Positions 18,651 to 25,721 of a stretch of 64,000 nucleotides of DNA are shown here, piece after piece. The translations under genes and the position numbers were made by a program. Position 1 is the first letter of the stretch. Every line of letters starts with the position of its first letter. Source of the stretch: Betaproteobacteria bacterium (GTDB lineage Bacteria > Pseudomonadota > Gammaproteobacteria > Burkholderiales > Rhodocyclaceae); contig JADJXY010000001.1 of assembly GCA_016720065.1 (NCBI GenBank), positions 574,444 through 638,443 on the forward strand. The letters run 5' to 3'. The notes below the pieces were generated by a model. It made no database searches. It was not told where the DNA came from and was given only the letters and a program-made list of their open reading frames with translations.

Positions 18651-19373
18651 TCAGCGATCGTGGGCGCGCAGCCGGTCGATATCGGGAATGTGGATCTTGC
18701 GGCCTTCGACGACGATGAGGCCCAGTTCGGTCAGCTCGTGCAGGATGCGGGAAAAGTGCTCCTGGGTGAGGTTGAGCCGGGAGGCGATGATGCCCTTGTT
18801 GGTCGGCAGGGTGACGGTGAGGTTTTTGCCGTGCTCGGTGGTCGGCACTTCGCGGATGAGGTAGCCGACGATGCGCTGCTTGCCCGAGTGGAGCGAGTAG
18901 GACTCCACATCGGTCATCAGCTGATGCAGGCGCATGGCCATGCCGGCGATCATCTTGCGGCAGAGGGTGGGGTCGCGCTCCAGTTCGTCGAAGATGACCG
19001 ATTTGGAAATGTGCAGCAGGAGCGAATCGGTGAGCGCCTGGGCGAAGACGACGTAGGGCTTGTCCATGAACATGATGGCTTCGCCGAAGCTGGCGCCCTG
19101 GCCGATGATCTCGACCACCTTTTCGCTGCCCTGGGGAGAGGTGAAGCCGAGCTTGATCTGGCCATAGACCACCAGATGGAAGCCGCTGCACGGGTCGCCC
19201 TTGTGGAACAGGATATCGCCCTTGCTGGCGTGGATTTCGCGGGTGCCGCGGGCGACCTTGGCGATTTCCTGGGGGGCGAGGCCGTTGAAGAGCGGGACGT
19301 GGGAGAGCAGCGCCTCGATGTTGATGGGGTGGCTTCCTTGCATGATCGGCTCGGCCAAGGGAAATCGGGGCAT
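18651..19373 (-). CDS. Crp/Fnr family transcriptional regulator, probable Dnr/Nnr-type
   Basis: A 240-residue protein with an N-terminal cyclic-nucleotide-binding-like sensor (ALLSHVPLFNGLAPQEIAKVA, then GDILFHKGDPCSGFHLVVYGQIKL) and a C-terminal winged helix whose recognition helix is near KGIIASRLNLTQEHFSRILHEL. It lacks the N-terminal cysteine cluster of oxygen-sensing Fnr, so it resembles the NO-responsive Dnr/Nnr branch. Location directly after norD supports control of NO reductase genes (inference). The recognition helix uses LTQEHFSR, close to the family SxExxSR pattern. ATG at 19373; MQGSHP a few codons in is an alternative start. Confidence 0.85.
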   Translation of the reverse strand: MPRFPLAEPIMQGSHPINIEALLSHVPLFNGLAPQEIAKVARGTREIHASKGDILFHKGDPCSGFHLVVYGQIKLGFTSPQGSEKVVEIIGQGASFGEAIMFMDKPYVVFAQALTDSLLLHISKSVIFDELERDPTLCRKMIAGMAMRLHQLMTDVESYSLHSGKQRIVGYLIREVPTTEHGKNLTVTLPTNKGIIASRLNLTQEHFSRILHELTELGLIVVEGRKIHIPDIDRLRAHDR

Positions 19374-19413
19374 CTTGGCACCGGATTAGGCTGAAAGCAA
19401 TATGGCCGAGGGT

Positions 19414-21255
19414 CTATTGACGGGTGAGCTGGACGTAGAGGAGCGGCAGGCGCCGGGGCAATTCTTCCGGCTTCCGGATGACGCAGAACCCCGCCGGGCC
19501 GAAGAGGTAGGGCAGGTAGGCGCCGGCTTCCCGGTCGATGGTGACGCAGAAGGGCGTGAGCCCCAGGCGGCGGGCCTCGAAGACGGCCATGCGCGTGTCC
19601 TCGATGCCGTAGCGGGAATCGTAAAGGTCCAGGTCGTTGGGCTTGCCGTCGGTGATGATGAGCAGCAGGCGGCGGCCGGCGGCCTGCTCGGCCAGGATGC
19701 TGCTCGCCTGGCGCAGGGCCGCCCCCATGCGTGTGTAGTAGCCGGGCTTGATGGCCAGGATGCGGCCCCGGGCCAGGCCGTCGTAGCGGGAAGCGAAATC
19801 CTTGAGCAGGTGGAAGCGGATGTTCTGCCGACGGAGCGACGAGAAGCCGTAGATGCCGAAGCGGTCGCCGGTGGCCGACAGGGCCTCGGCGAAGAGCAGC
19901 AGGGAATCACGGATGACGTCCACGATGCGATGGCTGTCGGAAATCCAGGCGTCGGTGGACATGGACAGGTCGGCCAGCAGCAGGCAGGCCAGATCCCGCT
20001 CGCAGCGGGCCTGGGCGAGATAGCTGCCGATATCCGGCGTATGCCCCGAGGCCCGGTCGGCCACGTTGCGCACGCAGGCGTCCACATCCAGCTCCGGCCC
20101 GTCGGGCTGGGCCTTCATCCAGCGGCGCTGGGGGGCGAGGGCGGCGAACTGGCCGCGCAGTTTCTTGGCGGTGGCGGCGAGATCGGGGGGTAGCCCTGCG
20201 GGGGCGGCGTCCCGGGCAATCATGGGCTGTACGCGGCAATGGTCGGGAAGCAGGACGGCGCTACGGTAATCCCACTCGGGCAGGGGCAGGCCGGGCCCCA
20301 GGGGGGCGTCGTCCTCGGCGGAGGAGGGCAGGTCCAGGTCGAACTTGACCCGGGAAACGCTGGTTTCCCCATCCCGGGTGAGGGAGAGCTTGTCGAGATC
20401 CTTGGCGGCGTCCTTGGCATTGGGGTCGAGGTCGTCGTCGTAGGCGCGATTGACCCGCACGTACTCGCTCCAGGTGGGCAGGCTCTCGGCGCGGAAGCTG
20501 AAGACGAAGGCGTTCTTGTTCTCCGGTTTGGCCACCTGCTCGGCCTTGTGGGCTTCCTTGTCCGTCTCGGCGCTGCCGCTGCCCTCGGGGGGCGGCGGGC
20601 CGTCGCCTTCCGGGGTGTGGCCGGGCAGGGCGGCGGCGGGGGCGTCGATCAGCCAGAGCAGTACCGGCTGGGGCGGGCGGGATTTGCGGGAAGTCAGTGG
20701 CGGCAGGCCCGCCACGCTGCCAGGGTCGGTCAAGGCCTGGCGCAGGGCGATTTCCTGGGCGGCCTCGTCGGCCAGCATTTCGCCGGGGGCGATGCGCCCC
20801 GCCAGGTGAGCCGCCACCAGGCGATCATAGCGGGGCCTGAGGCCGGGGTAGTCGCGCAGGGCGGCCAGGGTCGCCCGCTGGTTGCGCGCCAGCCAGGGCC
20901 TGTCGGGCGCCTCGTCGCTGGCTGCCAGGGCGGCCAGCCACAGGTAGAGATCGCGGTTCAGGGCCTTGTCGGGAAAGGCGGCGATTTCCGGCGGCAGGCG
21001 CAGGGTTTCGTCGTCGCGGCGGGCCTGGGCCACCCGCTCGCCGCTGGCCGCCACGCGCTGCAACCAGGAACGGCGGGCGCCGTGGGTTTCGGCGGTGGCG
21101 GCGGCCACCTTCAGGCCGGGATCGCCGCCGAAAGCGCGGAAGAGAATGCCGGCTGTTTTTTCCACTTCGGCCAGCTTGACCGCCGCGTCCGGGTGGTGGC
21201 CTCCGGCGGCCTTGGTCACCCAGTTGTGCCAGAGTTTGCCGATGAACTCTTCCAT
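19414..21255 (-). CDS. norD: Nitric oxide reductase activation protein NorD
   Basis: A 613-residue protein with a C-terminal von Willebrand A domain. The MIDAS motif is DLSMSTDAW and a later metal-site strand is IITDGKPNDLD, in the last 200 residues; the middle is variable and charged. NorD acts with the NorQ ATPase to activate or insert metal into the NorBC reductase. Start ATG at 21255 (MEEFIGKLWHNWV) is chosen for family length; the open frame continues upstream into a repeat. The start codon coincides with the edge of the 22-bp inverted repeat at 21254, so the ribosome-binding region lies inside that element. It is separated from norQ by two membrane-protein genes. Confidence 0.9.
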   Translation of the reverse strand: MEEFIGKLWHNWVTKAAGGHHPDAAVKLAEVEKTAGILFRAFGGDPGLKVAAATAETHGARRSWLQRVAASGERVAQARRDDETLRLPPEIAAFPDKALNRDLYLWLAALAASDEAPDRPWLARNQRATLAALRDYPGLRPRYDRLVAAHLAGRIAPGEMLADEAAQEIALRQALTDPGSVAGLPPLTSRKSRPPQPVLLWLIDAPAAALPGHTPEGDGPPPPEGSGSAETDKEAHKAEQVAKPENKNAFVFSFRAESLPTWSEYVRVNRAYDDDLDPNAKDAAKDLDKLSLTRDGETSVSRVKFDLDLPSSAEDDAPLGPGLPLPEWDYRSAVLLPDHCRVQPMIARDAAPAGLPPDLAATAKKLRGQFAALAPQRRWMKAQPDGPELDVDACVRNVADRASGHTPDIGSYLAQARCERDLACLLLADLSMSTDAWISDSHRIVDVIRDSLLLFAEALSATGDRFGIYGFSSLRRQNIRFHLLKDFASRYDGLARGRILAIKPGYYTRMGAALRQASSILAEQAAGRRLLLIITDGKPNDLDLYDSRYGIEDTRMAVFEARRLGLTPFCVTIDREAGAYLPYLFGPAGFCVIRKPEELPRRLPLLYVQLTRQ

Positions 21256-21498
21256 TATCCTAGAAACCTCGGTTGGACGAGCCCGTTGGTGCGTTCGGGC
21301 GGGTGTCTGGCGCGAAGCGACGACGCGGCAGGCTGATGCCTGCAAGGAGGAGCGACAAAGCCAGGCGCCCGCCCGGATGCGCCAGCGGGCTCGTAGCGAT
21401 GCCACCCGAAGGGTGGGCGATCCGGTTGGGCGCGGAGTTCCAGGGCACAAGGCATTCCGGGGTTCGATGAAGCGGTCAACTGAGGTTTCTAGGATTAT
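21254..21498. repeat. 245-bp element bounded by 22-bp inverted repeats, MITE-like
   Basis: The ends at 21254-21275 and 21477-21498 are inverted copies matching at 20 of 22 bases, with a shared core of CCTAGAAACCTC. The enclosed 201 bp has no credible gene. The left end abuts the norD start codon. Inverted termini, non-coding interior and intergenic position suggest a non-autonomous mobile or dispersed repeat; no target duplication is obvious. A genome self-comparison would show whether other copies exist. This element and the hairpin at 21529 fill the 365-bp gap between norD and the 4Fe-4S protein gene. Confidence 0.6.
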
Positions 21499-21528
21499 TG
21501 TGAAAGACGCGTAGCGTCTCCGCCATCT

Positions 21529-21555
21529 CCCCTCTCCCGCTGGGCGGGAGAGGGG
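21529..21555. repeat. REP-like palindrome, 12-bp perfect stem
   Basis: CCCCTCTCCCGC is followed after three bases by its exact complement, then by a GGGGGTGAGGG stretch. This pattern matches the class of short palindromic intergenic repeats common in GC-rich proteobacteria. It could also attenuate or stabilise the transcript running leftwards into norD. A related copy is at 23840-23868. Confidence 0.55.
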
Positions 21556-21620
21556 TCGGGGGTGAGGGAAGCGGGCATGGGCGTGGTTTTCATCATGGGA
21601 GTGGCTTCGATCAGTGCCCG

Positions 21621-22631
21621 TCAGGCGCGACCTCCGGCGTCTTCGTCGGTGCGCGAGAGGGCCGAGAAGCGGGCCTCGTTGCGCTTGGCCGCGTCGCCGC
21701 TCACCCAGCGCAAGAGTTGGCCCTGGGGATTGTTGCGATTGACTGTGCCGCAGGCGGAAACGCACTGGCCGCACTGGGTGCAGGCGAACATCCAGCGCTT
21801 CACGTTGCGGGGCTTCAAGCGCATGGGACAGACGGCGTCACACGCGCTTCCTCGCCCGTTGAGGCAGGAGGCGCAATCGGTCAGCCGTTCCCGTTCGAAG
21901 CCGACCACCATGGCGCTCTTGTTGCCCATCCAGCCGAAGCTCTGGAAGAGGCCGATGGCGCAGGCGTAGCGGCAGAAAAGATGACGGGCGAAGAGGAATT
22001 CCAGGCTCAGGACGGTGGTGGCAGCAGCCAGGAAGATCACCTCGTATTTGTAGAGGCTGAGGGTGAACAGGCCGTGATAGACCTGGAAGGGCGGCATCAG
22101 GTAGGTCAGGCCAACCAGGGCCCAGGCGAAGGCGAAGGCCACGGCGGCAGGGGCGACGGCCAGCCAGTAGCGCTTGTCGCGGGGGGCGGGGCTGCCATCG
22201 GGCTCCCAGGGCGGGGTAGACTTCTTGTCCCAGACCGAATGCTTGCCGCTGGCCATGAGCATCAGGCGATTGATGGTCTCGACCACGGAAAAATGGGGGC
22301 ACAGCCAGCCGCAGTAGAGGCGCCCCCATTTCCAGGCCGCGCCGATGATGAGGGCCAGGGTGCCGAGTACCGGCACGAAGAGAAAGAGGACGATGTTGCC
22401 CGCCGCCTGCAGGGAGCCGATGCGGCCGGCGATGAGGTCGTCCAGGCCCAGATCCCAGACGTAGCCGAGGAAATAGGCATGGTTCTCGGTGAGGTCGTAG
22501 CGGAAGAGGTCGAAGACCGGCGTCACCGTGAACAGGGTGAAGAAAGCCATTTGGGCGAAGAGCCGGTAACGCTGCAGGGCGGGCTTCCGGGTCATCGCGA
22601 GTGTGGGCAGGACGGCGGCCGCCTCAGGCAT
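21621..22631 (-). CDS. 4Fe-4S membrane protein of the NosR/NapH/CcoG type within the nor cluster
   Basis: A 336-residue protein with about five membrane helices. It carries CGWLCPH after the second helix and FCRYACAIG later (the paired CxxxC loops of NosR/NapH-type proteins), then two C-terminal ferredoxin-like clusters. One has the unusual spacing CX2CX7CX3CP (CASCLNGRGSACDAVCP); the other is the standard CX2CX2CX3C (CTQCGQCVSAC). Such proteins pass electrons from the quinol pool to periplasmic or maturation partners. The ATG at 22631 overlaps the upstream stop by 8 bp (ATGCCTGA) and is preferred over the longer frame from 22724; MTRKP at 22595 is an alternative. Its position between norQ and norD suggests a role in NO reductase assembly or electron supply (inference). 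Confidence 0.75.
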   Translation of the reverse strand: MPEAAAVLPTLAMTRKPALQRYRLFAQMAFFTLFTVTPVFDLFRYDLTENHAYFLGYVWDLGLDDLIAGRIGSLQAAGNIVLFLFVPVLGTLALIIGAAWKWGRLYCGWLCPHFSVVETINRLMLMASGKHSVWDKKSTPPWEPDGSPAPRDKRYWLAVAPAAVAFAFAWALVGLTYLMPPFQVYHGLFTLSLYKYEVIFLAAATTVLSLEFLFARHLFCRYACAIGLFQSFGWMGNKSAMVVGFERERLTDCASCLNGRGSACDAVCPMRLKPRNVKRWMFACTQCGQCVSACGTVNRNNPQGQLLRWVSGDAAKRNEARFSALSRTDEDAGGRA

Positions 22632-23031
22632 GGCGAGGGCCGATGAGGGGATAGCGCCAAGGCTGCCCGGCCAGGGCCTTGGAGAGACCGAACATGCCGA
22701 AGAGCACCAGGGTCGAGTGGACACAGGTGAAGTACATGATCACCAACACCCAGGTCCATTCCCAGTGCAGGCCGCCGAGGACGATGAAAAGAGTGCTGAA
22801 CGACACGATGAGAATGCCGCCGTAAAGACTGACCCAGAAGGTCTGGCGCAGATGGGCGCGGGCCAGCGGCGGCGCCGTCGGGCCGCGCTTGAGCCACAGC
22901 CAGGCCAGTACCGCGAAGGCGATGCCGGGGGCGAGCAGCAGGTTGGTCAGGTAGAGCGATTCCGCGACCACCGCCAGGCCCTGGCCTTCGGCTTGGGGCT
23001 CGGTGCGGAACTTATCGCCCGAAGGTGGCAT
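22624..23031 (-). CDS. Small membrane protein of the nor cluster, unknown function
   Basis: A 135-residue protein with three predicted membrane helices (LYLTNLLLAPGIAFAVLAWLW, then FWVSLYGGILIVSFSTLFIVL, then WVLVIMYFTCVHSTLVLFGMFG; shown approximately) and a short polar N-terminus. I do not recognise the family with certainty. The ATG at 23031 overlaps the end of norQ by 20 bp and its stop overlaps the 4Fe-4S gene start by 8 bp, so all three are probably translated together. Its histidine- and tyrosine-containing helices could bind heme or quinone, but nothing in the sequence proves this. Confidence 0.6.
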   Translation of the reverse strand: MPPSGDKFRTEPQAEGQGLAVVAESLYLTNLLLAPGIAFAVLAWLWLKRGPTAPPLARAHLRQTFWVSLYGGILIVSFSTLFIVLGGLHWEWTWVLVIMYFTCVHSTLVLFGMFGLSKALAGQPWRYPLIGPRHA

Positions 23032-23800
23032 TGACGATTTCCATCAGGGCTTCCACCGTCTCCTCGTCGTCGGTGAGGCTTTCCACCAGGGCGGCACGGC
23101 AGGCGGCGGTGACGTCGAAACCGGACTTGATGAGGGTGGCGGCGTACACGAGCAGGCGCGTGCTGGCGACTTCTTCCAGGTCGCGGTCCTTCAAGGCGCG
23201 GAAGGCCTTGCCGATACCCACCAGGCGCTTGGCCAGATCGGCGTCGCAACCCGTTTCGCCGAGGAGGATGGACTGCTCCCGCTCGGCGGTGGGGAAGTCG
23301 AAGCGCATGGAGACGAAGCGCTGGCGGGTGGAGGGCTTCAAACCCTTCAGGAGATTCTGGTAGCCGGGGTTGTAGGAAACCACCAGCATGAAGTTGTCCG
23401 GGGCTGCCAGGGTTTCGCCGGTACGGTCGATGGGCAGGATGCGGCGGTCGTCGGCGAGCGGATGCAGCACCACCGTGGTGTCCTTGCGCGCTTCCACCAC
23501 CTCGTCCAGGTAGCAGATGCCGCCCTCGCGCACGGCGCGGGTGAGGGGGCCGTCGCACCAGTAGGTGCCTTGGTCGGAAATCAGGTGGCGGCCCACCAGA
23601 TCGGCGGCGGTGAGATCGTCGTGGCAGGCCACCGTGTAGAGGGGCAGGCCCAGGCGGGCGGCCATGTGGGAGACGAAGCGGGTCTTGCCGCAGCCGGTCG
23701 GCCCCTTGATGAGGAGCGGCAGGCGCTCCCGGTAGGCGTGCTCGAAGAGGGCGATCTCGTTGCCGGAGGGTTCGTAGAAGGGCAGGGAATGGTCGGTCAT
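23012..23800 (-). CDS. norQ: NorQ/NirQ/CbbQ-type MoxR AAA+ ATPase
   Basis: A 262-residue AAA+ protein. Walker A is GPTGCGKT (33-40), Walker B is GICYLDEV (about 94-101), and the sensor region is VVSYNPGYQNLLKGL, all typical of the CbbQ/NorQ/NirQ group. With a VWA partner (NorD here) these ATPases remodel and activate the metalloenzyme, here cytochrome-c NO reductase. Its start lies about 150 bp from norF, and that gap is occupied by a palindromic repeat. The downstream small membrane protein overlaps its end. Confidence 0.92.
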   Translation of the reverse strand: MTDHSLPFYEPSGNEIALFEHAYRERLPLLIKGPTGCGKTRFVSHMAARLGLPLYTVACHDDLTAADLVGRHLISDQGTYWCDGPLTRAVREGGICYLDEVVEARKDTTVVLHPLADDRRILPIDRTGETLAAPDNFMLVVSYNPGYQNLLKGLKPSTRQRFVSMRFDFPTAEREQSILLGETGCDADLAKRLVGIGKAFRALKDRDLEEVASTRLLVYAATLIKSGFDVTAACRAALVESLTDDEETVEALMEIVNATFGR

Positions 23801-23837
23801 TGTTTACGCAGGCGGGAAGCGGCTCTGAAATCTCCTC

Positions 23838-23886
23838 TCGCCTGCATGGCGGGAGAGGAGCCTGCCCTGAGCCTGTCGAAGGGGGC
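23838..23886. repeat. Composite palindromic repeat between norQ and norF
   Basis: A REP-like palindrome (TCTCCTCTCGCC paired with GGCGGGAGAGGAG around a five-base loop) is followed at once by CCTGAGCCTGTCGAAGG, a common betaproteobacterial intergenic repeat, and then by a GAGAGGGAAACGGGCATGG tail shared with the repeat at 21529. The arrangement looks like one repeat inserted into another. Confidence 0.5.
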
Positions 23887-23949
23887 GGGGGAGAGGGAAA
23901 CGGGCATGGTCGCGGCGGTTACGGTGAGCGTGGGTTGGATGCATGCCCG

Positions 23950-24219
23950 TTATTTGAGGCTGAGCCAGTAGGCGAGAAGAATGAGGCTGGAAACCAGTAT
24001 AAGCCAGCCTTCCAGCACGATACGCCACAGCAGCGGCGCGCCCCGGAGTTCCATGAAGTCGAGGATCACCAGGCGGCCCTTGACGAAGGCGATGGCCAGC
24101 ATGGCGACGATGGCTGCGGTGCCGGCGGCGCCGACTTCGCCCAGATACCAGGTGATGCCGGTGGCGACGAGGAGCACCAACCAGGCGCGATGGGCGGGGT
24201 TTTTGAGGAAAGGTGTCAT
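23950..24219 (-). CDS. norF: NorF-like small membrane protein (cytochrome c oxidase subunit IV family)
   Basis: An 89-residue protein with three membrane helices, matching the short subunit-IV-like proteins encoded next to norE. Visible segments are AWLVLLVATGITWYLGE, TAAIVAMLAIAFVKGRLVIL and LILVSSLILLAYWLSLK. The start ATG at 24219 overlaps the norE stop by 4 bp (ATGA), so the pair is translationally coupled. NorF supports full NO reductase activity in denitrifiers although it is not part of the purified enzyme. Confidence 0.8.
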   Translation of the reverse strand: MTPFLKNPAHRAWLVLLVATGITWYLGEVGAAGTAAIVAMLAIAFVKGRLVILDFMELRGAPLLWRIVLEGWLILVSSLILLAYWLSLK

Positions 24220-24791
24220 CGCATTACGTAAACCAGGGGGAAAAGCACGATCCACAGGAGATCGACCATGTGCCAGTAGGCGGCGCCGCTCTCCAGGCCA
24301 TGGGCATCGTGGCTGCCGTAGGCGCCCTTCTTTGCCTGTACCCAGAGGATGGCGAGGATCACCATGCCGAGGATGACGTGCATGAAGTGGAAGAAGGTGA
24401 GCGAGATGTAGAACATGTAGAAGGTGTTGGTGGACAGCGAGATGCCGGCCCCGAACTTGGCCGCGTACTCGAAGACCTTCACCGCCAGGAAGCCGCCGCC
24501 GCAAAGGAAACCGAGCAGGATGTTGCGCGGGACGCCGGCCTTGTCGTCGCGATGGGCCGCCTGCACCGCCAGCACCACGAACCAGGAGCCGGTCACCAGG
24601 AGAAGGGTGTTCAGCGCCCCCGCGTTGCGGTCCAGGGTCTGCTGGTAGAGGTTGAACATCTCCACGTTCTTCGTGCGGGCGAAGGCGTAGGACGCAAAGA
24701 AGACGGCGAAGGCCAGCATCTCGGCCAGGATGAAGACCCAGATGGCGAGGTCGCCGGGCAGGCGTTTGGCAGGGGGGGCGGGGGCAGTCAT
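24216..24791 (-). CDS. norE: NorE, cytochrome c oxidase subunit III-like protein
   Basis: A 191-residue protein with five predicted membrane helices of the heme-copper oxidase subunit III family. Conserved features are WVFILAEMLAFAVFFASY near the start, LLLVTGSWFVVLAV, the central GGGFLAVKVFEY segment and the C-terminal FFHFMHVILGMVIL plus YWHMVDLLWIVLFPLVY. The short length and the norF partner identify it as NorE rather than a CoxIII. The ATG at 24791 is chosen because it precedes the first helix by a normal distance; the longer frame from 24908 adds a basic low-complexity leader. Confidence 0.85.
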   Translation of the reverse strand: MTAPAPPAKRLPGDLAIWVFILAEMLAFAVFFASYAFARTKNVEMFNLYQQTLDRNAGALNTLLLVTGSWFVVLAVQAAHRDDKAGVPRNILLGFLCGGGFLAVKVFEYAAKFGAGISLSTNTFYMFYISLTFFHFMHVILGMVILAILWVQAKKGAYGSHDAHGLESGAAYWHMVDLLWIVLFPLVYVMR

Positions 24792-25000
24792 GGGGGCGGA
24801 TGATAGCCGGCGCGTCGCGGCAGGGACTTGATATGACCCAAGAAGCGGGAGATCGGGCCTTTCCCGGAGCGGGGAGGGTCGACAGGCTGATACGGGGCTT
24901 ATCGCCAATATGCTGCGATGGTATGATCCTGGAGCCTGACGACACCGGATGTCCCGGGACGGGAACCCCCCGTCGGATGGGCTGCCAAAGAACTCTCACC

Positions 25001-25612
25001 ATGTTGACCCGCATCTTCCTCCGCACCGAAAAAGGCTTGGCCGAACTGGCCCACCGCAGCAAGGACATTCCCGCCCGGGCGCGGACCCTGCTGCTTCTGG
25101 TGGATGGCCATACGACGGGTGGAGAACTGTTGGCCAAGGTGGGATTCGAAAATCGGGAAGAGCTTTTCGAACTCCTGTTGACCCAGGGCTATATCGAAGC
25201 GGAGCCCGAGCCGGAGCCGGTCCCCGAGCCGGAACCCGAAGCGCCTGCGGCACCCGAGTCCACCGCCGGAGAGGTTCATTCCGTGGCGCCCCAGCCCGGT
25301 GAAATCGATTTTACCGGGGTCTCGCTCTCCATCCCCTCGTTGCCGCATTTCGAGCCGGAGCCCGAGCCCCAGGCGCCACCCCCGCCCGATCCCCTCGAAC
25401 TGATCGAGGCCAGGCGGGTCATGCTGGAGAGCGTCGAGGACGTCCTGGGGCCGGACGCCGGGCTCCTGAGCGGCAAGATCGCCGCCACCCGCAATCTGGT
25501 GGAAATGCGCCGTCTGGCCGAGAAGTACCGCACCGTCCTGGTGGAAGCCGGCCGCAAGCGGCGCGCCCTGGCCTTCTGGGAGCAGATCGAGCCCCTGTTG
25601 CTCCGGGACTGA
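25001..25612 (+). CDS. Conserved hypothetical protein with Glu/Pro-rich linkers
   Basis: A 203-residue predicted cytosolic protein, not recognised. Residues 1-65 form a helical domain (MLTRIFLRTEKGLAEL to ELFELLLTQGYIEAE) resembling a winged-helix-like module. Two blocks of alternating Glu-Pro (about residues 66-85 and 115-130) follow, and the last 70 residues are helical and charged (LIEARRVMLESVEDVL onward). The repetitive GAGCCGGAGCC codons in the linkers are a likely place for length variation. It is transcribed divergently from norE with a 209-bp spacer and convergently to norB. The ATG at 25001 lacks a strong ribosome-binding site; upstream in-frame starts exist. No function is proposed. 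Confidence 0.65.
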   Translation: MLTRIFLRTEKGLAELAHRSKDIPARARTLLLLVDGHTTGGELLAKVGFENREELFELLLTQGYIEAEPEPEPVPEPEPEAPAAPESTAGEVHSVAPQPGEIDFTGVSLSIPSLPHFEPEPEPQAPPPPDPLELIEARRVMLESVEDVLGPDAGLLSGKIAATRNLVEMRRLAEKYRTVLVEAGRKRRALAFWEQIEPLLLRD

Positions 25613-25668
25613 TCCCGATAGGCGTTGCGCGGGGGCCGGCCGCCGCGGACGGAAATTCCTGGCCCAAA

Positions 25669-25704
25669 AGCAAAACGGCGCGAATCGCTTCGCGCCGTTT
25701 TGCT
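25669..25704. terminator. Bidirectional rho-independent terminator
   Basis: A perfect 16-bp stem with a four-base loop (TCGC) lies in the 109-bp gap between two convergent genes. The A-rich 5' arm and T-rich 3' arm (AAAACGG/CCGTTTT) give U tracts in both directions, so it can end both the 25001 gene and the norCB transcript. Confidence 0.85.
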
Positions 25705-25721
25705 GTGTTGCGCCCCGTCGA

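Noticed and set aside
23950..25137. A 395-codon frame covering norF and beyond
   Set aside because: Only the last 89 codons (norF) carry motifs; the rest is the shadow of norE.
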